64,000 nt of DNA from Hirundichthys speculiger (lineage: Eukaryota; Chordata; Actinopteri; Beloniformes; Exocoetidae). The position numbers were made by a program, and so were the translations under genes. Below are positions 12,701-23,310 of this stretch, one piece after another. The notes beneath the pieces are model-generated. The model made no database searches. It was given only the letters and a program-made list of their open reading frames with translations, and was not told where the DNA came from. The DNA lies in the NCBI GenBank assembly GCA_018398805.1, contig JAGFBZ010000015.1, forward strand, positions 592,926 to 656,925. The letters run 5' to 3'. Position 1 is the first letter of the stretch; each line of letters opens with the position of its first letter.

Positions 12701-15214
12701 TCCACCGGGACATTTTTGGACTGGACTCTCCCGGTCCACAGTCCCAGCTTTATGGGTCCAAACGGTTCCGCCCTTGGCAGCCTCATGTAGCTGACATACA
12801 GGTTGAGCTCTGATCAATGTAAATATTTATGATTAGATCAGTCAGAGTCGTAGTCTCACTAAAATACCAAATGATTAGAACCAGAGGAAACTAAAACGCT
12901 TGACTTCTGAATTTACCTGTCAGAGTATTTCCACGAGCCGCCACTGTGTCTGAGGACTGAATGTATGTGGCGGTGACCCCTCACTTATAGAAGCCGAGCC
13001 TTTTTCATAAATTCGCCTCCTCATCCTCGGTTGATGTCGTATCACCTGGTAAAAATGACGGGTCATCGGTCCCCCCCACCGATTCCTCCTCACTCACATC
13101 TGCCGTTATTTCCTCTCTTTCTGACTCAAATCCTGGTACAACAGCCAGACTGTTGTTTTTGTTGGATTCATGTCTTAAATTTTGCTGTTTGTTTGAAAGA
13201 TTTAGTGATGACAATAACTGTCAAAGTCCGATAACGCCACAAAGTTTGAGCGTTGCCAAGCAACGGGCAGTGGGGCGCGGAGGGGCGTGGCGCAAAAAAT
13301 GACAGCTGTTTACAGCGTTTATATGAGGGGGTGAAAATGACCCACCCTCTGCGGTTCCAGGTATAAATGGTTATATTCATTTTTCTTTTGATCACATACT
13401 CACCAGAATTCATTGAATGATTAATAAATCCATTTTAGAAAAAGTCATGAACTTACAGATGTAGGGGTTTTATTTTAACAGAAATACAAACATGTGAAAA
13501 TGCTAGGATGTAAAAATGACCTACTTGGCGGTTCTGGTGTTAACAAAAAAGAAATAATATTAGTTTTCATAGTAAGCATCATGGAAACAGAATAAAATGC
13601 GCTTTCATGCTTGTAAATGCTTCTGAAATGTAGTGATAGTAGACGATAATAGGAGTTTTTCATAAATGACAATGCTGCTGGTGCCATATTAACCCTTGAC
13701 GTATGGGGCGACGAAAAACACTGGCGACCAAAATTGCTAGCTGGCTACCAACTTCAAAAACCTGGTAGCCAGGGGCGACTTGGTAAAAATTCTAATTTTA
13801 TGCCCTGACTGTGCGAGTTTACTTGTAATGCTGATTTTAAGATGACAAAAATCAGGTTTTCAAGGCAGCATATATAGTTTTTTCACACCAAAGAGACAGG
13901 CCAGAGAAATACTAGATGAACTGAACAGTGTAGATCGAGGAGATGAGGTGGAAGTAGAGAGAGAATACCACAAGGAGGAAGGATGTAACATCTCAATTAA
14001 GTGAGATCATATTTTATGGTCACTTATTCCTAATATTAACTGTTTCACATGAAACCTGTTACCTCAAATACAAGACATTGATTGCATGAGATTAAGTTTG
14101 TATGAGTTTGTAAATGGCACCCCGTGCCCTTATGCCCCTGGTAGAGAGGGTTGTCCGGTAACCGGAAAGTTGCCGGTTCAATTCCCATGCTCCCCTGGCT
14201 ACATGTCGAAGTATCCCTGAGCAAGATACTGAACCCCAAGTTGCTCCTGGTGAGCATGTGGTACCCTGCGTGGTAGCCTCGGCCATCAGTGTGTGAATGT
14301 GTGTGTGAATGGGTGAATGTGAGGCCTAATGTAAACCGCTTTGAGGGCACCTCGGTGCTGATAAAGCGGTATATAAGTGCAGTCCATTTACCATTTACCA
14401 TTTATGTAGTGAACCTACAGTATATCTACATGTGGGATTCATGTTCTAAATTATGTATAAAGTCCTGCAAGCAGAAATACTTGAGTGTAAATTATATTGT
14501 CTACTATTTCTCATCAAACTGCGATAACTGCCTCAGTATATATACGCCTGCCATATGTTGCCACCCCTCAAAAATCCCTGCCCCCCTCTTGCCACCCCAT
14601 AAATATTTTTCTAGATCCGCCCCTGACTATAGATAACAGTAATAGTACAGTGACATCATGCAAAACATTTGTAATAACAGCTGAAACACATACCATGACT
14701 TCGTTTTCTTGCTGTGGTGGATTTTAGCTGGAGGCTCCCAGTCTTCATCACCTTCATCACATTCATCTTCAACACTAATGAGAAGAACAAAGCAGGTCAG
14801 AAATAGTCTACAGTTACAAAGTTGTTATAGCCAATAAAAAGTGGTCTTATTCAAAAACAAACACCAAAAGATAATAAAAATACAATAATGATAAAAAAAA
14901 ATTGTGTTAGTATTAGTTTCTGTAGTACTACTGAAACTAATACTACTTAGGACTTTGTACTAAAAAGTACTAAGTACTAAATTCTGATACATACAATATA
15001 AATGTGATGTATAAAAGTACACGTATTTATAAAAACCAAACAAGTAATAAACACAACATGATAAAACTTACTTGTCTACAGCCGGATCAATGCCTTGTAT
15101 GAAAAGCTCCTCTTCATCCGTGACATAATCTTGATCACTGTCTGAAGAGTCCTCAAAAATCTTCTCCAGTGCCTCCTGGACACTAAAACGTGTTTTTGAC
15201 TTACTTTTAGCCAT
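9776..15214 (-). CDS. piggyBac transposase, 3 exons, apparently intact
   Basis: Exons run 15214-15072, 14774-14694 and 11447-9776 with GT-AG introns. The phases (2, 2) join cleanly into about 631 codons plus stop. Exon 1 starts MAKSKSK and is acidic and Ser-rich, as piggyBac N-termini are. Exon 2 continues the acidic stretch. Exon 3 opens with Pro and Arg-rich sequence, then holds the DDE-type domain, with candidate catalytic Asp residues in LSIDERM, YMDSFYTS and YMGGVDLSD. It ends in a Cys-rich finger (CVVCKNK, CRKC, C-terminal histidine) typical of this family. A minus-strand AATAAA overlaps the stop codon (9777-9772). In this family the enzyme cuts and pastes DNA at TTAA sites. I see no stop or frameshift, unlike every other transposase in the window. 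The large intron 2 is mostly a nested hAT element. Confidence 0.85.
12478..12810 (-). other. 102-codon open frame, possible captured sequence
   Basis: This GC-rich island inside the nested element is open for about 102 codons on the minus strand (starts MRLPRAEPFGPIKL) and also on the plus strand. It is compositionally unlike the surrounding AT-rich DNA. I do not recognise the protein. It may be an exon fragment carried by the element or just a GC-rich spacer. Confidence 0.25.
13005..13214 (-). pseudogene. acidic open frame, possible piggyBac N-terminal remnant
   Basis: A 69-codon minus-strand frame is dense in Glu, Asp and Ser (for example SEREEITADVSEEES) and ends TEDEEANL. Acidic, Ser-rich first exons are usual in piggyBac transposases. 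The nearby sequence 'cggttctggtgttaac' at about 13532-13547 resembles a piggyBac end abutting TTAA. No catalytic domain follows, so this would be a fragment. The assignment rests on composition only. Confidence 0.3.
14112..14402 (+). mobile_element. tRNA-derived SINE
   Basis: A tRNA-like head holds a good internal promoter B box (gccggttcaattccc, around 14172-14187). It is followed by a body with 'gtgtgtgaatgggtgaatgtg' and a LINE-like 3' tail ('aaaccgctttgagggcac', 'agcggtatataagtgcagtc') ending in (ccattta)n. This is a widespread fish SINE architecture. It lies inside the 11522-14625 hAT element but outside the inner element. Confidence 0.8.
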
Positions 15215-16050
15215 TTAACCGTGAAGTAAGTTATCTTATTTTACGCGAGTTATTTTGCTGCCTGCACCGCTGAGCGCTCTGCGTAAATGCGCATAGGCAG
15301 GACTGGAGGAGCGCACCGTTACGCGCAGGCGTAGAACGGCTCAGGTAAAGTCAAATTACACATGCAATACGTCATTGGAAAGGTTGATCTATGCTCTAAA
15401 AGGCGGACATGACGAATCTAAGGTCCGCCTTGTAGCTGTCAATCAAATGCGTTACAAAGAGAGTCACCGGAAATTCGAACGAAGCCGTCTTTGTTTCGAG
15501 AAGATGATTCCTCTGCTTGAAAAACTACGATCGGAAATCAAACAAAACGTTTTTACACTTCTAATATGGTACTGAATTGCAAAAAAGTGCTTTGGTTACA
15601 AGTAATAACATTTATTGACACTAAATCTCAATAAATGATCAAGAGAATTCAACCGTACATGAAGAACGAAGCTTGTTTAGGGCTTGTTCTCAGCAACCAA
15701 AAATCGCTCGAGTGAGCATCTTTCTGTTTATAGACAAGCTAAGCCTCTGTCAACAAACAGGGACCGGATTCAACCCGTTTCTCCGCGTTTTCTGGGACTT
15801 TTACCGACGAAAACCGGTAAGTGCTGACTTTCACAGACTTTCGGCTTTTATGTCTTTAGGCCCCTCTTGTGCAAGATATATAAGAGATGAAAGAAAAACG
15901 GCATTATTTTTGCAAAGAGGAGACTCTGCAGAGTTCAATGATACCAAACACAGCTATAACAGATGAAGTGATCCTTCTGTATGAGTCATTTTTAGACAAA
16001 ATTATTACACAATGAGGACGCCGGCGTCCTCGTCGGGCGCATCAGGTTAA

Positions 16051-16890
16051 AATGGGCGCCATTTGGAGACAGTTTCTTCCTGCTGTGTGTTGAGGCATTT
16101 AACAAGCTGTCTGTATTTAGGGAGTTCATGAGTGAGGTTACCTTTGTTAAAGTCTCCAAGGACAATAACTAAAGAGTCCGGGTTGGCCCGCTCCACACAC
16201 AGTATCTGGTCGGCGAGTGTACGCTGACCGTTGTGCGCGTCGGCCTGTGGTGGGATGTAAACACCGACCAGTATGAATGAAGCAAACTCCCGGGGAGAAT
16301 AAAACGGCTTACAGTTGATGAAGAAAGATTCCAGGTCAGGAGAACAGTGCTGCTGGATCACTGTTACATCAACCGCTGTTGACGTAAAAACAGATTCATC
16401 CACCTTTAGTTTTGCTGGAAAGTTCTGTGTTTCTGTCCGCGCGGTAGAGTTGGAAGCCAGCCAGCTGCAGTGCAGAGTCTGGTATTAATCCACCCAGCCA
16501 CGTCTCCGTGAAACACAAAACCACAGATGAAGAAAAGTCCCTGTTTTTGCCCAACAGCAGTTGCAGTTCTTCCACTTTGTTTGGCAGTGAGCGCACGTTA
16601 GAGAGAAATATTCCCCGAAGTGCTGTACAATGTCGTGGAGGCTAGCTTTCCGGCTAGCTTTCCTCTTCTCCGGCGTTTCACTGCGTGCACAAAGGTGAGA
16701 GCTCCTTTGACCAGAATGTCCATAATTTCCAGTGTTGGGAGCAGAAAACTAGGAAATAAATCCTCTGGAGTTGTTGTCCTGATGTTCATGAGCTCTTCTC
16801 TCGTGAAGGAGCTCTGGGTAGCATCGCAAAAAACAGGTTTAAAGCACAAAGAGAAACGAAACAATGCGCACCAACACACAGAGGCAGCCG
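16051..16890 (-). pseudogene. LINE ORF2 fragment, endonuclease domain
   Basis: Minus-strand frames read NVRSLPNKVEELQLLL, then CFTETWL, and further on HCSPDLESFFINCKPFYSP, VGVYIPPQAD and VLGDFN. These are signature pieces of the apurinic-type endonuclease of non-LTR retrotransposons (jockey/CR1/L2-like clades in fish). At least two frame changes occur (near 16597 and 16400), so it is dead. The reverse transcriptase portion is absent: similarity stops about 40 bp before the TTAA of the piggyBac element, and the sequence beyond the piggyBac's other end does not resume it. Confidence 0.85.
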
Positions 16891-17049
16891 TCCGCGGCGC
16901 CATCTCTCAATATGGTGGAGCAACAACCAATAACCATTCTGATTAAAATTTCTACTTAACTTCACCATATTATAAATTATTTTTAGTTCCTGAATAACAA
17001 CTTTTTCAGAAGTAATGTAACCTTTCGAAGAATTTAAATGAATGAACAC

Positions 17050-18480
17050 TTTAAAAATAACATTTTTGAATGGTTTTGTTGTCTATTTCAAAGAACTGTA
17101 GTGTCGCTTCATCTTTTACATATACAATTCATTTTTGACCAAAAACTCAATCAAATTGAAAAGGGATTTGTGTGTAATTTAATAAGTAAAACCCAAATGA
17201 ATTAAAGAGAAACAAATGTACAGACAGGACGATAGGACACGGATGGCGAACGCACTGAAGCAACCGATCCACGTGTTCCTTTAATTCGATTGGGGAGAGC
17301 AAATGCTTCCTGATGAGGATTTAATGTGGTTACAGATTGAGGACAGCTGTCTGTGGGAGCAGCGGACCACCGAGAGGGCGCACATGATGACCGCGGCCCA
17401 GACCGAAGCTCAGCCATGATGATTATAAGGCCGACTGCTCGTTGGTCAAACGTATCGAGAGGATGTTGAACAGGAAAACAGCTCCACGGCTGTAATGATG
17501 TTTAAATTTGTGTTAAAAACAATATACAATGACTTGGGTTTTTTTTTTTTTTAACATCCTGCTCACACATCTGTGAGAAGAATTTTCCTTTGTGATTAGT
17601 TGTATTGATTGCAACAATGTTCCCATCACAGCTCCTTGAATGATTTTTTTTTTTTGCTTGTTTTCTTTGCAAAGTGAGAGAGAAGCATAAGTCTGTTAAA
17701 TTCGATTTACTTGTCTGAAATGTGTTTCGATGCTTCGTCTTCAGCTGCTCCCGAGGTTTTTCCACCTGCAGGTTTGAACGTACATGAAAAGTCTGCAGCT
17801 GTGTCACTCATATGCATTATAAGCTCTAATTCTGAGGAAGAAAAGTAGGAGGATGTCCTCTATTTAGCCGACATTACCGTGGTGACTCAGGGTATTGGAG
17901 CTATTTCCGTAAAACAAAAGTACAAAACTGAAATTGTAGGAATCTAATAAATGATTTTGGGCATGTGAGATGCATAATGTGTCATTGGAGCACATGCTGA
18001 TGTTAAAGTCCCACTCCGTGATTTATTTGTCCCCTAAAAACTCATCAGTGCCTGTAAAACTCTACACTTCTAATGTTTTGCCATGATTAAAACTTTAATG
18101 GTTATTAAAGGAGCTCTGGTATGACACTTTTTTTTTTAATGGCGCTTAATTATATAATTGAATAAATTATCAATTATCAATGATTTCTTCCCGCCAGAAA
18201 ATGCTCTCCTGCCTTATTCCACCAAATCTACTACACTCTGACTCGAAGCTTCTTCAGCTCGCTTGTCCTCACAGTGTGCTAATTTCTTAAGTCATCCATT
18301 CCTCTCGGTGCATAATAATTTGTAAGGCCCCACTTCCTCAAAGTGTCTTGCAGACGAGAAGTGGCAGCTGCACCATCGCACTCTTAGGCCCAATTCCTTT
18401 CTCTTGAGCCAGGCATTCGTGGTCTGTTTGTCGGCAGCCTTGCCAGCCCTACGGCAGTTAAACTCAGTCAAGACTGAATG
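17050..18480. other. no recognisable feature
   Basis: This is AT-rich DNA with poly-T runs near 17539 and 17646. Reading frames are short and lack known domains or credible splice signals. Confidence 0.5.
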
Positions 18481-18483
18481 ATT

Positions 18484-18572
18484 GGGGCTCGATGTAGCTC
18501 AACTGGATGAGCAGGGTTAGGCCTCAGTGCAGCCGGTCCAAGTTTGAGTCCCTGCCTCTAAGACGATGAATG
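18484..18572 (+). mobile_element. tRNA-like sequence, probably a SINE head
   Basis: An A-box-like word (tagctcaactggatgagca) is followed about 35 bases later by a B-box-like word (gtccaagtttgagtccc). The spacing and poor stem matches argue against a working tRNA gene, and a 3' pyrimidine-rich tract follows. A decayed tRNA-derived SINE is the likeliest explanation. Confidence 0.4.
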
Positions 18573-18794
18573 AACCGGAAGTAAGGATGGACCCGACGGC
18601 TGTGGGAATGGAACTCCTTCACAAGCCCAGACTCCCCAAAGTGTAATCCGCTTCCTCCAGTTTCTCCTTTTTTTCCCCCTCACCAGCAGAAAAAGAGAGT
18701 TCTTGCTTTTTCAGCATGGAAGAGAAACATCTTTATTGCTGGCAACACCTCAAACACACTGGAGGCTTTAACCTGCCAGCAGCAGGTTGTGGGA

Positions 18795-19185
18795 TAGTTA
18801 CCCTCCACCAAGGAGGTTATGTTTTCGGTGGCGTTTATCTGTCTGTCTGTGTTCAAGATAACTCTAAAAGTTATGGATGTCAGAAATGTGAAAATAAAGA
18901 TCTGATTTCATTTTGGGTGTGATCTTGAAGAAATCCTGGATTCTGGATCACTTTCAAATTTTCGATAACGTTGTAGTCAAAAATTTTGTTTCTCAATATC
19001 TCCATTAATTATTGCCCAAAACTCATGAAATTTGACTCAGGGATTGACAACGGGAACCTCTATCAAATTTCAAAGGCTGATCCAGATCTGATCCACAACG
19101 CAGATTTTATCGCAATCTGTAAATCGCTATATGGGGGAATTGATGCACTTGGTGGAGGTCTGCGCTCTCCAAGTACTTTTCTAGT
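18795..19185 (+). repeat. widely dispersed interspersed repeat, class unresolved
   Basis: The sequence runs from 'ctccaccaaggaggttatgt' to 'ggtctgcgctctccaagtac' and then 'ttttctagt'. I recognise this text as a repeat met in many aquatic animal genomes. It lacks terminal inverted repeats. The 3' end ctagt preceded by a GC-rich word would be compatible with a Helitron 3' terminus, but that class is a guess. Confidence 0.5.
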
Positions 19186-19199
19186 TTGTTTTTTTTAAA

Positions 19200-20070
19200 A
19201 CCTGTTTTCCACTTTCATGGTCACTACATGTTGCATGTGAGTTTTTCCTTCAAACTTTTACATGCCATTGCCTTTCTGAGGCTGCCGGTGGCGCTCTGCG
19301 GATTCAAAGAGGAAAATCACAGGCTTCACAATGACGGTTGGGATTTCTCTCGTAACACATCAAGACCCTTTTATGACTATTAACAATGTCAGAAACTAGA
19401 TTTTTATCAGAGGAAAGCTATAAGTTGTGGCTTTATTGATTGACATGTGACCCATCGTCCATCAAAGTATCTGCACCTTCACTGAGCAGAGAGAACACTG
19501 AGGAGGACTGATGCCCAGTAGAAATAAAGACTAATCAGTTTACCACATGATTATCACATCACATCATATCGATACAACCAGTTGAAAGCAGCACAGGAGC
19601 AGGCAGGCTGGGGGGGGGGGTCTCACCTGCGGGGACTCATTAACTTTGACTGCTTGTGCGAGAGGTGAAATAAAAAGCAGAACTAATGATGCTGATTAAG
19701 CCCTGAAATGGATGGAAGAAGGTGCCAGGACGAGCTGCAGGGTTATGACCCAGGCTGTTATCGATTTTCCACATTTTGAAAATCCACCAGATCCTCACGG
19801 CTCGGTTTTAATGAGCTCTCCTGAATGTGTTTAACACCGACTCAAGCTTCACGCCCACCTTCCCCTGTTTATCAAGCTTCAGCCTCCGTGCTTCTGACTC
19901 CATCACCGTGGTTCTAACCTCTCATCTCAGGTATTCTGCTACCTGCTTCAGGCAGTGAAGACTGATATCGTGGGTTTGTACGAAAAACTGTGTGAATCCA
20001 GTTTCGTGAACTGGAAGTGATATTATGACCCTTTCTCAGATTGACGGGCAGCAGCAACTGCTTCATTAAG
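19200..20070. other. no recognisable gene
   Basis: Unremarkable non-coding DNA, apart from a G10 run near 19611. Confidence 0.5.
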
Positions 20071-20689
20071 ATCGCTGCTGATTAGGAATGCACGATAACT
20101 GTTTTTTAAAACCGATACAATTACAAAGATCATTACATCAATACTATGAACAAAACCAAAAACAGTTTTGACTCTTTAAATGAACAGATATTTATTTTTT
20201 TCCAATGAAAAACTATTGGCAAGCCTCTCAAACATTTTCATAAAGCTATCAAACAAACCTATTTGATATCTCACATCAACTTAAATAAGGTTCATTACTG
20301 ACTGATATAAAAAAATAAAGGCTCCTTGAACTGATGGAAATACATGCATCAGAATTACTAACTGAAAAAATACATTCCTGAATGACAATAAAAAACTAGA
20401 AAATTTGGGAGAAATTTTGATATGTGCATGCCCGCTTGCAGCACATTTATTGTCGCTTGCTGCTGCTTAATGCACGTCCATCTTCAGAGCAGGGTCATGT
20501 TTGGACGTGTTACCTGTTACGCTCTTATGCAACATTTCCATGGGCCAACATCAGTGTGTGACCTCAGAAATGCACTTCTGGAAGAATGGTCAAAAATCCC
20601 CAATAAACACACTTCCTAGGAGTGTTGAAGCTGTTCATGCTGCAAAGGGTGGAGCCACATCATATTGATTAGGAATGGGATGAACTAAA

Positions 20690-21645
20690 TGGTGAATGAT
20701 GACCCCAAAGGTCGAGGTCATCATAGGGAGGGGCAGTTATGTCAAACCTACCCACTAGTAACCCACTAGTGAAAATAGCATGTCTCTAGCCCACACAGAG
20801 GCTGAGAAATGGGATTTGTGGCGTGCGTGATGGTGAAACTCTGCCCCCAAAGGTCGAGGTCATCATAGGGAGGGTCAGTGATGTCAAGGCTACCCACTAG
20901 TAACCCACTAGAGAAAAAAGCATGTCTCTAGCCCACACAGAGGCTGAGAAATGGGATTCGTGGCGTGCGTGATGGTGAAACTCCGCCCCCAAAGGTCGAG
21001 GTCATCATAGGAAGGGTCAGTGATGTCAAGCCTACCCACCAGTAACCCACTAGTGAAAATAGCATGTCTCTAGCCCACACAGAGGCTGAGAAATGGGATT
21101 CGTGGCGTGCGTGATGGCGAAACTCCTCCCCCAAAGTTTGAGGTCATCATAAGGAGGGTCAGTGAAGTTAAGGCTACCCACTAGTAACCCACTAGAGAAA
21201 ATAGCATGTCTCTAGCCCACACAGAGGCTGAGAAATGGGATTCGTGGCGTGCGTGATGGTGAAACTCCGCCCCCAAAGGTCGAGGTCATCATAGGGAGGG
21301 TCAGTGATGTCAAGGCTACCCACTAGTAACCCACTAGAGAAAAAAGCATGTCTCTAGCCCACACAGAGGCTGAGAAGTGGGATTCGTGGCATGCGTGATG
21401 GCGGAACTCCGCCCCAAAGGTCGAGGTCATCATAGGGAGGGCCAGTGATGTCAAGCCTACCCACCAGTAACCCACTAGTGAAAATAGCATGTCTCTAGCC
21501 CACATAGAGGCTGAGAAATGGGATTCGTGGCGTGCGTGATGTCGAAACTCCGCCCGCAAAGGTCAAGGTCATCATAGGGAGGGTCAGTGAAGTTAAGGCT
21601 ACCCACTAGTAACCCACTAGAGAAAATAGCATGTCTCAAAAAAAA
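20690..21645 (+). repeat. 142-bp tandem repeat, seven copies
   Basis: The word 'gaggtcatcatagg' recurs at about 20714, 20856, 20998, 21140, 21282, 21423 and 21565, a constant 141-142 bp period. Each unit contains the near-repeat 'cccactagtaacccactag' and 'agcatgtctctagccc'. Copies differ by scattered substitutions. The period is not a multiple of three, and the minus-strand frames within it are by-products. Confidence 0.95.
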
Positions 21646-22213
21646 AAAAGCATGACGTCACTAGAGTGCAGAGACATGTCTGAAAAATCATAAAACGTAA
21701 ATCGCGATTTCTCAGAGACGATAAATCACAACAATACACGGCTTCAGTATGTTATCTGATGTATGTTTAAAGTTTGAATGGTGTCTCTGCGATAAAATAT
21801 GGCTGAGCTATAGAGCTCCAAAGAGGGCTGATTTTCACCGGTTTTTGGCGTCTAGCGTCGCCACGGTAACATTTTGACGGAGAAAAGTAATAGCACACAT
21901 CGCACGGTCGAGACCTACGTTTTGATATATTCCATTGCATGTGTGCACCTTACGGTTATGCCCCTATTAACGGACGAAAAATGATGCGGAATAATAATAA
22001 GAAAAAAAAAAAGGGAAACCCATCCTGGATACTAATATACGCCTTCTCGAACGCGTGTTTTGTCGTTTTCTCAGTCGTTTTTTGGGTTTTTTTGGATTTT
22101 TTTCTTCCATAGCGAGGGCAGGGTAACCCATGATGCCCTCGCAGGAGCATTTTCGCAGAGGGCCATTTTATGGCCCGCAGCGGGCCATTTTGGGCCATTT
22201 TACTGCATAACAA

Positions 22214-22245
22214 TATGTGCCTGCCAATGCATTGGCAGGCACATA
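22214..22245. repeat. 32-bp perfect palindrome
   Basis: The half-site tatgtgcctgccaatg meets its exact complement with no spacer. It follows a stretch with repeated 'gggccatttt' words. Confidence 0.95.
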
Positions 22246-22449
22246 ATAATGCACAGGTCATAATGTACTGACACAAGTAAGACTTGTCTGTGTAAATAAA
22301 ATGAAAAAGTGCACTCCATAGTAACAAAAAATTATGTTTAAAGGATTTTGGCTTGTGATTCTGTTCAAATGAATGCCTTTAATCAAAGTAAATGAGGTTC
22401 AGTAGTTTTTTTTTTTCTAATCTCATGGAAGCTTTAGATGAGAGAAATA

Positions 22450-22498
22450 ATGGCGAGGAGAGGAGAGGAGAGGGGAGGAGAGGGGAAGGGAGGGGAGA
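22450..22498. repeat. purine-rich (GAGGG)n-like tract
   Basis: About 48 bp of G/A only, built from gagga and gaggg words. Confidence 0.9.
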
Positions 22499-23055
22499 CT
22501 TGGTGCTGGCTTGCCCACGTTAGCTCATGTTAGCTTACGTTAGCGTGATTTCAAAACTCCATGGAAGCGATGGTTATGTTTCAGGTGGCTGATCAGGTTT
22601 GACGTGTCAAAGCTTGTGCTATTTTTCCCTCCTTCACTTGAAGCATTCGTCACAAATAATCAGCAAATTATCTTCCTCTGAAACTTAAACGAAGTTCCAT
22701 ACAATCGCCCCCATGTTTTTTTTTTGTTTTTAATCAGCGCACTGGTCCACAATGCTGCATTCAACGTGTAACGTAAATTTCTCCGTTCCCCCCGTTTTCT
22801 AGTTGTTCTTTCAGCCTTATCAATTTTTTCTATTTCTTATGTTTAACATGCGGGAAAATACTGCGAATATCAGTTAAAGTCAACAACTACCAAAATTGTG
22901 ACCGAGTTAACGAGTTGTTTTCTGGCATGAGGGGGTATTCTTAATTTTCCTTACTGAGAAATCGTATTTCTGATTATGCCGACGTCACTTGAACATAACA
23001 TTCACTGCCGGTCATTCAAGACTCAGAGGGAGGGAGGCACTGACGTGTTGACAAA

Positions 23056-23195
<140 letters not shown>

Positions 23196-23310
23196 ATGTT
23201 ATCGGGGCTATTCATGTTGATATTGGACTTATCGGGATGACGTCATAATTTCCTGTTATCGGCCCGATAGCTTATCGGGTCGATAATTATAGTGCACCCC
23301 TACTGCTGAT

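Larger units (their letters stand above)
11818..13807. mobile_element. hAT-like element nested inside the hAT element
   Basis: The ends match as an inverted repeat, CAGGGCATAAAAT on both strands, and ACTGT stands directly outside each end (11813-11817 and 13808-13812). A 5-bp duplication with CAGGG ends suggests a hAT lineage that makes 5-bp duplications, rather than the usual 8 bp. Subterminal sequence repeats 'gcgac' and 'tggtcgc' words in both orientations. The inside contains two reading frames described separately but no transposase domain that I recognise. Confidence 0.75.
11522..14625. mobile_element. hAT element nested in piggyBac intron 2
   Basis: The ends read CATGGGCGGATCTA on the left and, on the minus strand, CAGGGGCGGATCTA on the right. 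The perfect 8-bp duplication ACTATAGA flanks both sides (11514-11521 and 14626-14633), diagnostic of hAT insertion. The subterminal sequence is rich in 'gccacccc'. There is no transposase reading frame, so it is non-autonomous. It is itself interrupted by another element at 11818-13807 and carries a tRNA-derived SINE near its right end. Confidence 0.92.
8923..16046 (-). mobile_element. piggyBac transposon with a full transposase gene
   Basis: TTAA stands at both borders (8919-8922 and 16047-16050), the canonical piggyBac target. The left end starts CCTGTTAAACCCTGACC and the right end, on the minus strand, starts CCTGATGCGCCCGACGA, giving an imperfect inverted repeat. The right end also carries an 18-bp perfect palindrome (gaggacgccggcgtcctc) at about 16014-16031. 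Total length is 7,124 bp. Subtracting the nested hAT element (3,104 bp plus its 8-bp duplication) leaves about 4.0 kb for the element and its three-exon gene. The class is certain from the transposase; the exact ends are less so because the repeat is imperfect. Confidence 0.7.

Noticed and set aside
18484..18572. Functional tRNA gene
   Set aside because: A- and B-box words are present, but spacing and stem pairing are poor and a SINE-like context follows.
20690..21645. 142-bp repeats as a possible CRISPR or gene array
   Set aside because: Head-to-tail copies without spacers and without coding potential; satellite-like.
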